Numbered from the stretch's first letter, positions 18,331 through 26,632 are shown. The stretch is 64,000 nt of DNA from Saprospiraceae bacterium (GCA_016718205.1 JADKEB010000034.1:372001-436000); one strand, 5' to 3'. Notes: a model not told the origin generated them from the sequence alone. Translations and numbers: made by a program.

Positions 18331-18455
18331 ATTATTTGATTTATGAATTGATAACAATGCAAAAATAACGCTGAAGCGACCTTCTTTGGCTTATAAATAT
18401 GGTAACTTTTTAGTAAATAATGGTAAAGTAAACCATTTACACGGGATAATTCAAG

Positions 18456-18463
18456 TAATTTTG
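18456..18463 (+). promoter_or_regulatory. -7 box directly before the 18468 start codon
   Basis: TAATTTTG ends only 4 nt before the ATG at 18468, so transcription would start at or next to the start codon (leaderless mRNA). Confidence 0.4.
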
Positions 18464-18467
18464 TGCC

Positions 18468-19298
18468 ATGTCTACTAAAACTCAAATACATTTAGGTTTT
18501 TATCTTTTGTTTCTGCTATCCACTACAATGGTTGGAAATGCTGAAAAAAAAGAACTGGAAGTGGTGCTGCGCCAGATAGGCCACAGAGTGCTGGATTCTA
18601 GTGGTGATTCCACTTCTAGAGTTTTACCAATAGAATTAAAAAATGAAAATACATATGTAATTTCATTTGACAAACCCATTTATATAACTTCAGATTCATT
18701 GTACAATATTATGTGTTATGAATTGGGAAGAGTAGGTATCGGCGATTTCATAACCGAATTAAAAGGGTGTAATACTGAAAATGTGGTCCTATCATTTTTG
18801 TACAGTCAATCATTAGATAGTATTACCCCTTGTGGTGGAAGAAACATTCCGAAAGGGTGCTATACTATTGAGATTACAATGCTTAAAAAAGAAAATCATC
18901 TTTGGCTGGCATGGATATTAATTCCATTGATTTTGATACCACTGTTGTACATTTATTATCGGAAAACAAAAAAACGTTCTTCAGAGACAATCACCAAATT
19001 ATTGCCATTAGGCACATACAGGTTTGATATACAGAACAGAGAACTTTTGCACATTGCCCATAAAGAATCACTGACGGAAAAAGAAGCTAAACTCTTGTCT
19101 ATTTTATTGGCGGGCATCAATGAGATTCAAAACAGGGATTACCTCATGAATGAAATTTGGACTGATAGTGGGATTATGGTTGTGCCCAAAAACCTGGACG
19201 TGTTAGTATCTAAACTAAGAAAAAAACTGAGTCTGGATGAAAATATCAAAATCACCAATGTGCATGGAGTGGGCTACAAGTTGGAAGTAATGGAGTAA
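18468..19298 (+). CDS. Membrane-anchored OmpR-type winged-helix regulator
   Basis: A 276-residue protein with a signal peptide (about 1-25), an extracytoplasmic domain of about 115 residues with four cysteines, one transmembrane helix (about 145-163, LAWILIPLILIPLLYIYY) and a cytoplasmic Trans_reg_C winged helix (about 185-275: LTEKEAKLLSILL, RDYLMNEIW, LDVLVSKLRKKL, ITNVHGVGYKL). This is a one-component layout like ToxR/CadC but with the DNA-binding domain at the C-terminus; similar proteins are frequent in Bacteroidota. It could sense a periplasmic state, perhaps of the divergent Asp-box lipoprotein, though that is inference. Confidence 0.85.
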   Translation: MSTKTQIHLGFYLLFLLSTTMVGNAEKKELEVVLRQIGHRVLDSSGDSTSRVLPIELKNENTYVISFDKPIYITSDSLYNIMCYELGRVGIGDFITELKGCNTENVVLSFLYSQSLDSITPCGGRNIPKGCYTIEITMLKKENHLWLAWILIPLILIPLLYIYYRKTKKRSSETITKLLPLGTYRFDIQNRELLHIAHKESLTEKEAKLLSILLAGINEIQNRDYLMNEIWTDSGIMVVPKNLDVLVSKLRKKLSLDENIKITNVHGVGYKLEVME

Positions 19299-19361
19299 AT
19301 TTCATTTTATGAACATGAACTTTTAAAAATAAAAATTCGTTTATTGTTAAAATAGTGTATA

Positions 19362-19590
19362 ATGAGAGCAATAAATTTCACTGCTTTTACTGATGATCCT
19401 TCACAAGTAGAAGCTATTAAAACATTCATGGATTCATTAAAGATAAAATTTGGAATTTGAATTATCGAAGGTAGCGGAAATGCCTTATAATATGGATTTT
19501 GTAGAAAAAATTAAACAAGGAGATGAAGATTTAAGAAATGGAATGGGGCGAAAAGTAACTCTCGTAGAGTTAGATGATTTATGGAAATAA
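19362..19590 (+). pseudogene. Antitoxin gene of a YoeB-type pair, frameshifted
   Basis: The two readable parts join to a 73-residue antitoxin of the DUF2683-like type found next to Txe/YoeB toxins in Bacteroidota: N-terminal MRAINFTAFTDDPSQVEAIK and C-terminal PYNMDFVEKIKQGDEDLR...VELDDLWK. Around 19445-19459 a 7-nt tandem duplication (AATTTGG followed by AATTTGA) shifts the frame; removing 7 nt restores KIKFELSKVAEMP. Its end overlaps the toxin start by 10 nt. Confidence 0.75.
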
Positions 19591-19858
19591 ATTACTTACC
19601 AAAAGCTGATGAAGACTTACTTTATTGGATTAATACCGGAAACAAACCAGTTCTTAAAAAATTGCAATCCCAACAAGATGAATTATTGAAAATCCATACT
19701 TAGGTATTGGCAAACCAGAAGCACTTAAATATGACTTAGCTCCTAAATGGTCCAGAAGAATTACAAAAGAACACAGAATGATTTATCAAATAATGGATAA
19801 AAAAACTTTTCGTTTTTTCACTTCGAGGACATTATTTCTAAACTTTAAACTTTATTGA
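19581..19858 (+). pseudogene. Txe/YoeB family toxin gene, frameshifted at least twice
   Basis: Pieces match YoeB ribosome-dependent mRNA interferases: EDLLYWINTGNKPVLKKLQ, ENPYLGIGKPEALKYDL and KWSRRITKEHRMIYQI. A missing base near 19680-19683 breaks the frame (QQDELL then stop; adding one A gives DEIIENPYLG). Near 19810-19830 another indel in a T run loses the canonical ending; the alternative frame reads SLRGHYF-stop, like the YoeB C-terminus. With its antitoxin also broken, the locus is a dead toxin-antitoxin remnant between a regulator and an efflux operon. Confidence 0.75.
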
Positions 19859-19862
19859 ATTA

Positions 19863-20531
19863 TCACAAGATCTCCCCATCCCGCATCTCAATAACCCTGT
19901 CACTATTTCTGGCGAATTCTTCATCATGTGTCACAGCTATGATCGTTTGGCCAAAGCTTCTTGTCAAGTCCTTAAAAGTGTCAAAAACTATGGCTGAGTT
20001 TTTGCTATCCAGATTACCCGTAGGTTCATCACACATGATGATATGTGGATCATTGATGAGAGCCCGGGCTATCGCCACCCGCTGTTGCTGACCTCCCGAG
20101 AGTTTGCTTGCTGGTTTGAGTGCTTGATCGCGAAGTCCCAGGATTTCCAGTTTTTGGTAAGCGCGTTCTTCTATTTCTTTTGATGAATATTTCCCTAATT
20201 TCAGGGCGGGAATCATGATGTTTTTGAGACACGTAAATTCTGGAAGGAGGTAATGAAACTGAAAAACGAAGCCGATTTTATTATTTCGTAAAGTGGCAAG
20301 ATCGTCAAGACTCAATCCCGTGATTTGTTCGCCATCGATTTTGAGATTTCCTTCATACTCCGTATCCATCGTAGATAAGATATATAGTAGTGTGGATTTA
20401 CCGCTTCCTGACTTGCCGATCATACTGAGAAACTCTCCTTTTTTGACATTAAAGGAAATGTTTTTCAACACCTGAAATTCTACAGGATCGTGAAAGTATT
20501 TATTGATATTTTTTGTTTCGAGGATATTCAT
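19863..20531 (-). CDS. ABC transporter ATP-binding protein (MacB/LolD type)
   Basis: A 222-residue nucleotide-binding subunit. Walker A is GKSGSGKST (about 39-47), the signature is KLSGGQQQR, Walker B IIMCDEPTGNLDS and the H-loop VTHDEEFA. The CDEPTGNLD form and the length are typical of the MacB/LolD/FtsE group, which pairs with FtsX-fold permeases. It is the last gene of a minus-strand set TolC-adaptor-permease-ATPase, but a 292-bp spacer with palindromes separates it from the permease. Together they would form a tripartite ATP-driven efflux or secretion system. Confidence 0.93.
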   Translation of the reverse strand: MNILETKNINKYFHDPVEFQVLKNISFNVKKGEFLSMIGKSGSGKSTLLYILSTMDTEYEGNLKIDGEQITGLSLDDLATLRNNKIGFVFQFHYLLPEFTCLKNIMIPALKLGKYSSKEIEERAYQKLEILGLRDQALKPASKLSGGQQQRVAIARALINDPHIIMCDEPTGNLDSKNSAIVFDTFKDLTRSFGQTIIAVTHDEEFARNSDRVIEMRDGEIL

Positions 20532-20665
20532 TTTCTTAAATTGTAAATTTTAAAGTTCAGATTGCTCATCGTTTAGATTGTTCGTCGGTTGTTCGATTGT
20601 ACTTCGTCATTATCGGTCAGACTAGTCAGGCTTGAAACAGACTGAGACCTTAGGAAATATTGCAT

Positions 20666-20755
20666 CGAAGTTACAAACTTCGACGATCGGCTTTATATAT
20701 TAGGCAGACTTTAAAAGGCTAGTTCCGCTAAATCGCTCCGCGTACCGGAACGGCC
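20666..20755. repeat. Two palindromes in the spacer between permease and ATPase
   Basis: CGAAGTT (20666-20672) pairs with AACTTCG (20676-20682), and GTTCCG (20722-20727) with CGGAAC (20746-20751) inside a longer GGC...GCC frame. The second is GC-rich in an AT-rich spacer (20532-20823), which holds no gene. The hairpins could attenuate transcription between permease and ATPase. Confidence 0.5.
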
Positions 20756-20823
20756 ACGCTCTTTTAGGTACTACCTTAACTTTGGCTTTTTTTTCTTTGA
20801 TCAATTTTTCTTTTGACTATTTT

Positions 20824-22050
20824 CTATTTTCTAAAAATGGAAACGGGATCTACCTGAGCAGCTTTCCTAGCTGGAAGATATCCTGCAAAGAAAGTGATGA
20901 TCATACCTACAAAAACGCCTTGAGCAAATTTTAATGGTTCATAGTCAATAGGGAAGTAACCCAAGTCTCCGCCTATATACACCTTTTTCAGAAGTGTAAC
21001 CATAATGGTAGCCATGATCATACCACCTATTACACCCATTAGCCCGATAGATAATGCTTGTGTCAAAAATATTCGGATGACATCTTTTCCTTTAAATCCC
21101 ATAGCCTTTAGAATGGCAATATCATTGATTTTTTGGGAAACGGTCATGTTGAGTATATTATAAATGCCAAAACCTGCTACCAGCAAAATGGTATAAGACA
21201 CAAACGTGATCACAATCCTTCTCATTCTGAATCCTGCCATTATGGTTTCATTGGCTTGCTTCCAACTTTCAGATTTATACCCAGTTAGTTGGGTGAGTCT
21301 GATAGCTACAGGATCCACTTTTTCAGGGTTGGATACATTTACATTGATATCTGTAATGTAACTACTATTTTCTTTAAGAAGTTGCTGGGCCGCACTAAGG
21401 TGAATATAACATTTTACTTTATCGACGAGACTATTATTGGTTTTAAAAATGGCCACAACAATAAAACTCTTGATTAAGCCTTTTGAAGACGACAAACTAA
21501 TATTATCACCAATAGCCAGACTTAGTTTTTCTGCAACACCACTTCCAATTGCGATATTATTGACATTTCCCTCCATTTTATCAAAACTGCCTTCAACTAT
21601 CGTCCCTTTAATATCAAACATAAGATCCGCTTGATCGGGTATCACTCCTACCGCCAATCCTGGAACCTGGACTCTACCTGCATTATAAAAAACAGTGGCT
21701 GATACTTGCGGTGTGATGACAGTAACATCTTCATCTTTTTGTATCAGTTGGATTATTTCCTGTGGATTTATAATCGTATTACTTGACGGTACTACCTTGG
21801 GATTTATGATCATCGATTGCTTACCAGCTGCATCCTGAATCAATGGTTTACTGACCACATCATCTTTGTACACTCTGATATGTGGCGTATTTTTAAAAAT
21901 AGAATCATTCGCAGTCTTGTCAAACCCAACTACCATACTATTCATAAAAATATAAATAGACATTCCCAATAGAACTCCCATGACGGCTACAGCTGTCAAT
22001 TTTTTATTGGTAAAAAGGTATGTCGAGGCTATATCAGTGTTGATATTCAT
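20824..22050 (-). CDS. ABC transporter permease (MacB/FtsX fold)
   Basis: A 408-residue permease with the MacB layout: one N-terminal helix (about 19-40), a periplasmic MacB_PCD domain (about 41-280) and three C-terminal helices (about 285-310, 335-360, 378-395). The motif NDIAILKAMGFKGKDVIRIF and the end GYLPARKAAQVDPVSIFRK are characteristic of FtsX-fold permeases. The downstream ATPase is the likely partner. The adaptor gene ends 3 nt upstream, so both are on one transcript. Confidence 0.92.
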   Translation of the reverse strand: MNINTDIASTYLFTNKKLTAVAVMGVLLGMSIYIFMNSMVVGFDKTANDSIFKNTPHIRVYKDDVVSKPLIQDAAGKQSMIINPKVVPSSNTIINPQEIIQLIQKDEDVTVITPQVSATVFYNAGRVQVPGLAVGVIPDQADLMFDIKGTIVEGSFDKMEGNVNNIAIGSGVAEKLSLAIGDNISLSSSKGLIKSFIVVAIFKTNNSLVDKVKCYIHLSAAQQLLKENSSYITDINVNVSNPEKVDPVAIRLTQLTGYKSESWKQANETIMAGFRMRRIVITFVSYTILLVAGFGIYNILNMTVSQKINDIAILKAMGFKGKDVIRIFLTQALSIGLMGVIGGMIMATIMVTLLKKVYIGGDLGYFPIDYEPLKFAQGVFVGMIITFFAGYLPARKAAQVDPVSIFRK

Positions 22051-22053
22051 GAC

Positions 22054-23160
22054 TTATGGTTTAATTGGAATAAGGATGTCATTGGTATTAATTCCACTGA
22101 GAACTTCTACAAAGTCAGTAGAAATAATGCCTGTTTTAATGACTATCATAGTGTCTCGATCCTTCAAAAGGACTTTATTGCCATATCCCATGTACTTTCT
22201 CGGTATTAGCAACGCTTGTTTTTTTTCACCTACCAGGATGTTGCCTTCCAAAGGTGTTCCATAGATGTTTTTCATCGAATTCAGCGCTTCTTCCAGGATG
22301 ATTTTACAAACGAAAGATTGACTGTTGACATCGAAGGCAGGCAAGATTTGACTGATTTTACCCTTGTAGGTTTTGTCCTTTTCAGAATTCAGTCTGATGG
22401 TAGCTGGTTGTCCGGTTTTTACTCTATTGATGCTGCTTTCATCAACTGTAAGCACTATCTCTACCTTTGATGGATTTGCCACGACAGCTATGACTTCGCC
22501 CCGACGTACAAAATCTCCTGTGGATTTTAGTTTTTTGATGACCGTACCGTCAGCCAAGACTTTGATTTGATTGTATGATTGAATGACCTGGTTGTTTTTC
22601 AGCTGGCCTTTTGTCGTGATCTTCTGCTGTCTTGATTGTTGCAGGATGACATCTAGTTGTTTTCTGAGCGCATTGAGATTGGAAAGAGAATTTTCAGAAG
22701 TCAATTTTACATTTTCATACTCTACTTTGGCAATGCTTTCATTTTTGTATAGGCGTTCATAGCGTTCTGCTTGTATCTTATCCTGTTGATATTTAGATTC
22801 CGCAAAGCTTATGTTTTGTTTGAGCTGTTGGATAGCAGGAGATTTATCACTCAGGTTTTCGTCGGCGATGACCAATTGTTCTTTGGACGTTCCGGTATTG
22901 ATTATATTGGTCTGATTATCTATTCTGGCGAAGATACTGCCCTTCTTGATTACAGTTCCCACATCATAATTGGCATCGAGAAGAATTCCGTCTGTTTGCG
23001 CAGTAAGATTATATATATCGTCCCATTCGATTTGTCCTGGAGCAAACACCCATTCTTGGATATCCTGAACGATGGGTTTGATTTCTTGACTTTCTTTGTT
23101 TTTACAAGTAGCAAAAGTGATGGCAACTAGTAAAAATAAAATTTTTAATTTATATAACAT
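22054..23160 (-). CDS. HlyD/MacA-type periplasmic adaptor lipoprotein
   Basis: A 368-residue membrane-fusion protein. The signal peptide MLYKLKILFLLVAITFATC ends in a likely lipidated Cys. A biotinyl-lipoyl domain (DGILLDANYDVGTVIKKGS) is split by a coiled-coil hairpin (about 90-190), followed by the second lipoyl half (VLADGTVIKKLKSTGDFVRRGE) and beta-barrel (VTLTVDE...GQPATIRLNSE in variant form). It would bridge the permease and the TolC channel. Spacing to TolC (19 nt) and permease (3 nt) supports an operon. Confidence 0.9.
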   Translation of the reverse strand: MLYKLKILFLLVAITFATCKNKESQEIKPIVQDIQEWVFAPGQIEWDDIYNLTAQTDGILLDANYDVGTVIKKGSIFARIDNQTNIINTGTSKEQLVIADENLSDKSPAIQQLKQNISFAESKYQQDKIQAERYERLYKNESIAKVEYENVKLTSENSLSNLNALRKQLDVILQQSRQQKITTKGQLKNNQVIQSYNQIKVLADGTVIKKLKSTGDFVRRGEVIAVVANPSKVEIVLTVDESSINRVKTGQPATIRLNSEKDKTYKGKISQILPAFDVNSQSFVCKIILEEALNSMKNIYGTPLEGNILVGEKKQALLIPRKYMGYGNKVLLKDRDTMIVIKTGIISTDFVEVLSGINTNDILIPIKP

Positions 23161-23179
23161 GTGCTAATGTTTATTGATC

Positions 23180-24505
23180 TTAGTAAAGGTTGTGTATGAT
23201 GATTTTATGTTTTGCAAAAGCGATATTGGCCAGTGATATTTCTACATTAATCTGGCTGTTGAGCATGTCATTTTGCGAGATGAGCAGTCTGTCCAGACCC
23301 AGGATATTTTCTTGGTATTGATTTAGGATTTTTTGATAGGTATCGGCTTTTAAATCTGAAATGGCTTTGTAGTTTTTGTATTGGCTTTGCGCTTTTTGAT
23401 ATTCTATGGCCAATTGCTCCGCTTTCGTTTCGGTCTCTTTTTGTACATGGGTTTCATTCAGTGCCAGAGTCTGTAGTTGATATTGTTTGTTTTTAATATT
23501 GGAGAGCCGAGTCACTGTAGGAAAGTCCCATCCAAGCTTCAATCCTATAAAATTGTAAGTAATTCCAGATGAGTTGGCTGCAAAAAAGAAGTCGTTGCTT
23601 AGGTTTTGCCAATTGAATGATGATATCAATGACAAAGTAGGATAGTACTGAAATTGCAATGATTTTATATCCTGACGCAACATTTGAGATTGTAATATCA
23701 CATTCCTTGACTTTGCATTGCTCGTATTGACAGAAGTGATGTTTTCCGATGCATATTGATCGAGATTTTCTTGGATTTCGGGATTCGCATTGTTTTCAAA
23801 GTACAAAGCCAGAATTTTTTCCTGCATCAGAAGATTGTAATCTAGTTGTTCCATTTTATCTTTCAGGTTGATAAGGTTGACTTCTGCTTCGTTGATATCT
23901 TGTTTTCTTGCGACACCTTCGTTATATCTGTTGGATACTATGGTTTTGATTTTTTCAGCGATATCGATATTTTTTGATAAAATGTCTTTTTGACTTTTTA
24001 GAGATACTATGTTGTGATATGTGGCATTCAGGTTTTCATACAGTTGCAATTCATTGAGTTGATTTTGTGATGCTGTGAGTTCCTTGTTGATTTTTGCTGA
24101 TTTGATCTGAGCAATGGATGACATATTCACCAGATCTATCTGTGGCTGCATTGAGAACAAGGCGTTGTACTGCTGACCGAATGTCACTTCCCGAAAACTT
24201 CCCGATGGTCCTCCAAAAATCTCCGCAGGAAGGAAGTTGCTCTGAAGTCGTGTATTATCGATGAGATTGAGCGTCACGGGCATGCGCGGATTGATGATAT
24301 TGCCCACCGAAGTCTTATGAGCTAAATTGGCGAGTTCTGTCTGAATCTGTGCACTTTTAAATATGATGTTTTGCTGCCTGACATCGTTCCATACTTCAGC
24401 GAGTGATGTATAAGTTTTCCTTTCTTGTGCCAATGCAATATACAAGGAACTAAATGTGAAAACAAACAACATGACAGATTTAAATAAATATTGTTTTTGC
24501 TTCAT
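23180..24505 (-). CDS. TolC family outer-membrane efflux protein
   Basis: A 441-residue outer-membrane channel subunit with a signal peptide ending at about ALA-Q26. Two long repeats rich in Gln, Asn and Glu with heptad patterning (about 140-230 and 340-430) are the alpha-helical tunnel; NRYNEGVARKQDINEAEVNL is the typical OEP motif (RYxxGxxxxxDxxxA). It is the first gene of the efflux set. The 345-bp region upstream (24506-24850) separates it from the TetR gene and carries two repeat elements and no gene. Confidence 0.92.
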   Translation of the reverse strand: MKQKQYLFKSVMLFVFTFSSLYIALAQERKTYTSLAEVWNDVRQQNIIFKSAQIQTELANLAHKTSVGNIINPRMPVTLNLIDNTRLQSNFLPAEIFGGPSGSFREVTFGQQYNALFSMQPQIDLVNMSSIAQIKSAKINKELTASQNQLNELQLYENLNATYHNIVSLKSQKDILSKNIDIAEKIKTIVSNRYNEGVARKQDINEAEVNLINLKDKMEQLDYNLLMQEKILALYFENNANPEIQENLDQYASENITSVNTSNAKSRNVILQSQMLRQDIKSLQFQYYPTLSLISSFNWQNLSNDFFFAANSSGITYNFIGLKLGWDFPTVTRLSNIKNKQYQLQTLALNETHVQKETETKAEQLAIEYQKAQSQYKNYKAISDLKADTYQKILNQYQENILGLDRLLISQNDMLNSQINVEISLANIAFAKHKIIIHNLY

Positions 24506-24547
24506 ATTATTTTGTGTTTGGGGTTATTGAATTTAAATTGGTTGCTA

Positions 24548-24622
24548 TTTTACCCATCCCTGCCCGCCTACTACATAGTGGTCAGGCTGGCTAAATCCTT
24601 CCCTTAAAATGGAAGGACTTTT
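24548..24622. repeat. Interspersed repeat, copy 2 (CCTGCC/GGCAGG type)
   Basis: This copy shares TTTTACCCAT.CCTGCC, the GGCTAAATCCTTCCCTT block and GGAAGGACTT or its variant with 17142-17213. The middle differs but keeps the same length, as expected for a structured element. Confidence 0.7.
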
Positions 24623-24680
24623 TGAATTCAAATAAATAAAAAAATCTCGAAAATTTTGCATTTTGTAATCAATTGGCTTT

Positions 24681-24844
24681 TAGAGTATGTTTAAATTTTG
24701 TTTTTGGATAATAAATGGAGTTATTTTGAGCGAAAAGAGGCAAATTTTGCAGTCGAATGTGGGCAATTCGACGAAAAATTTAACGAATTTGTAGCCAAAA
24801 TAAAACATTTTATTGCTAAAGGATAAATTTTAAACATACTCTTA
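24681..24844. repeat. MITE-like element A with GAGTATGTTTAAA terminal inverted repeats
   Basis: The left end TAGAGTATGTTTAAATTTT is complementary to the right end AAATTTTAAACATACTCTTA. The 164-bp body is AT-rich, with a TTCGAC-type hairpin (CAGTCGAATGTGGGCAATTCGACG region), and codes for nothing. Related ends occur at 38336-38815 and 49248-49382. It lies between tetR and tolC. Confidence 0.75.
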
Positions 24845-24850
24845 AATATA

Positions 24851-25441
24851 TTATTTTGTATTTTGCTTGATCAAAGTAAAAAAATCTTCTACCATTTGGT
24901 TCCCAACCTTCTCCACATCAAGAAGAAACCCAGTCATCTTCCATCTGAAAATGAGTGTCCTGAATCCACCTATCAAAAAATGGAGCATGGCTTCTGTGGA
25001 TATGATTGGGGTGATGAGCTGTTGTTCAATCCCTTCAGTGAGCAAGCGATAGATTATAGGCATTTTATACAGAAAGAGCTTTATCGCTTCATTTTTTATG
25101 CCATCACTTTCGTCGAGCAATCCCTCAGACATCATAGCTATGACGAAATGCCTGTTTTCATTTAGAAACCGGAACTGGCTTTCAAAGATCATTTTAATTT
25201 TTTGAACCGGATTTTCGTCACTATGAGCAATGGGTTCTATCCTGTCCTGAACATTCTGCTGAAGGTATTGAATCATCAGGATAAGGATATCTTCTTTGCT
25301 TTTGAAATGGCGGTACAAAGCACTTTCGACAAAGCCCATCTCTGCAGCCAAGGCCTTAATAGTTAAGCCAGTCACTCCTTTGTTGATAAGGATTTTTCCG
25401 CTTGCTTGGATGATTTCAAATTGTCTGCTAGTGATGCCCAT
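24851..25441 (-). CDS. TetR/AcrR family regulator
   Basis: A 196-residue regulator. The N-terminal helix-turn-helix spans about residues 5-50 (GVTGLTIKALAAEMGFVE, then SALYRHFKSKEDIL), the usual TetR recognition region; the remaining helices form the ligand and dimer domain. A GTG at 25468 would extend the protein by nine residues, but a 24-bp palindrome occupies exactly that stretch, so the ATG at 25441 is preferred and the palindrome is the likely autoregulatory operator. The gene lies upstream of the efflux genes on the same strand and probably controls them. Confidence 0.9.
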   Translation of the reverse strand: MGITSRQFEIIQASGKILINKGVTGLTIKALAAEMGFVESALYRHFKSKEDILILMIQYLQQNVQDRIEPIAHSDENPVQKIKMIFESQFRFLNENRHFVIAMMSEGLLDESDGIKNEAIKLFLYKMPIIYRLLTEGIEQQLITPIISTEAMLHFLIGGFRTLIFRWKMTGFLLDVEKVGNQMVEDFFTLIKQNTK

Positions 25442-25446
25442 AGAGA

Positions 25447-25470
25447 ATGTGTGTGAATGTTCACTCACAT
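25447..25470. promoter_or_regulatory. Palindromic operator in front of tetR
   Basis: Arms of 11 nt (ATGTGTGTGAA, and TTCACTCACAT whose complement differs at one position) flank a 2-nt centre, 5 nt before the tetR ATG. A near-consensus -7 sequence TACGTTTA (25474-25481, minus strand) overlaps it closely. This fits TetR autorepression. Confidence 0.65.
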
Positions 25471-25774
25471 ATATAAACGTAGCTTTGGCAGAAAAGTTGT
25501 TTAGGTGTCAGATTTTTATTTTTGGAAAGATGGGAAAAGAGACAAAAGTCTGGATTCTGCTATATATTTGCTAATGAAAATGGGCAATACGCTTGGTATG
25601 CCCTAAGATATTACTTTCGTTTAAAGTCCAAAAAACAGGACTTAATTTTTGTAGATTATTGAAATTAATTTGCTTAATAAATCTTTGATGCTGTAATATT
25701 TCCCTAGAATTTCGTTCAAAATAAAATTTCAAAAATAAATTGAATATTGATAACTTTCAAGTTAACTTTGCGCT
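25471..25774. other. Intergenic region between tetR and the HigB-type toxin locus
   Basis: No gene was found. The minus-strand tetR promoter lies at its left end. AAGTCC/GGACTT (25624-25643) forms a small hairpin followed by AATTTTTG. At its right end the sequence 25751-25770 repeats AACTTTC/AAGTTAACTTTG, giving overlapping AAGTT/AACTT palindromes that may be the operator of the downstream antitoxin. Confidence 0.4.
25763..25770 (+). promoter_or_regulatory. -7 box directly before the toxin start codon
   Basis: TAACTTTG matches TAnnTTTG and ends 4 nt before the ATG at 25775. As at 18456-18463, this suggests a leaderless message. It overlaps an AAGTTAACTT palindrome. Confidence 0.4.
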
Positions 25775-26121
25775 ATGAACAAACAAAGACACATCGTTTT
25801 TCATGAACACTATTTTATTGAATTCTATTTGGAGCTGAATGAAAAAGTGCAAGAAAAGATTGAATATGTTTTTATAATATTGAGAACAGTAAAAATGTTT
25901 CCAAAAAATTCCTTGATCATGTAACAGGAACTGACGGGCTTTATGAAATTAGAATTGAATTTGAAAGTAACATTTACCGCATTTTCTGTTGTTTTGATAA
26001 AGGGAATATAGTGGTTTTGTTTAATGGTTTTCAGAAAAAATCTCAAAAGACACCAATAAATGAAATTGAATTGGCATTGAAACTGAAATTCGAATATTTT
26101 AATTCTAAAAATAAAAAGTAA
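25775..26121 (+). pseudogene. HigB/RelE-type toxin (phage Gp49-like family), frameshifted
   Basis: The joined reading frame gives about 115 residues resembling Gp49-like HigB toxins: HYFIEFYLELNEKVQEKIEYVF, then DHVTGTDGLYEIRIEF, SNIYRIFCCFDKGNIVVLFNGF and KTPINEIELALKLKFEYF. One A is missing from the A5 run at 25891-25895; with six A the frame reads TVKNVSKKFLDHVTG. The stop overlaps the antitoxin ATG (TAATG). The antitoxin is intact, so the toxin may be freshly lost, or the indel may be a consensus error. Confidence 0.8.
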
Positions 26122-26426
26122 TGAACAAAGAAAACATCAGAAATGCTAAAAACTTTGACGAGTTATTAGAAGCAAAATACGGAAAAATTGGAACCGAAAA
26201 TCGTGATAATTTTGAAGAAAAGGCACAGTATTTTGTGATTAGTGAAATGCTGAAGGATGCACGTAAAGAAGCAAATATGACACAAGAACAACTAGCTGAA
26301 AAAGTTGGTACCAAAAAAAGTTATATTTCACGACTTGAAAATGGAAAATGCGATATCCAACTTTCAACATTATATAGAATTTTTGAATTTGGACTTGGTA
26401 AACGTGTAAATTTAATATTCGGATAA
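26121..26426 (+). CDS. HigA-type antitoxin with XRE helix-turn-helix
   Basis: A 101-residue protein with an XRE domain in its second half: MLKDARKEANMTQEQLAEKV, GTKKSYISRLENGKCDIQ, then LSTLYRIFEFGLGKRVNLIF. The N-terminal half is charged and would wrap the toxin. Position directly after a HigB-like gene, with TAATG overlap, identifies it as the antitoxin and autorepressor. It is complete although the toxin frame is broken. Confidence 0.88.
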   Translation: MNKENIRNAKNFDELLEAKYGKIGTENRDNFEEKAQYFVISEMLKDARKEANMTQEQLAEKVGTKKSYISRLENGKCDIQLSTLYRIFEFGLGKRVNLIFG

Positions 26427-26632
26427 GATCATGTTTTAGTATTTCATCATTCACAATACACTTCAAGATATCCCGGATTACCAAAAATGTTTCTTTATTT
26501 TCTTCTTCTCCAATACACCCACCATAAAAAACCCCATTATTTCAAATCTATCGACAAAAAAATAGATTTGGTCTATTATGCAACACTTTTCTAAAAAATA
26601 CGTCTTTATTTTGTTTTACAATTAAGTATGTT

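Noticed and set aside
24863..25165. 100-codon plus-strand ORF opposite tetR
   Set aside because: It is the antisense of a well-supported TetR gene and has no recognisable protein features.
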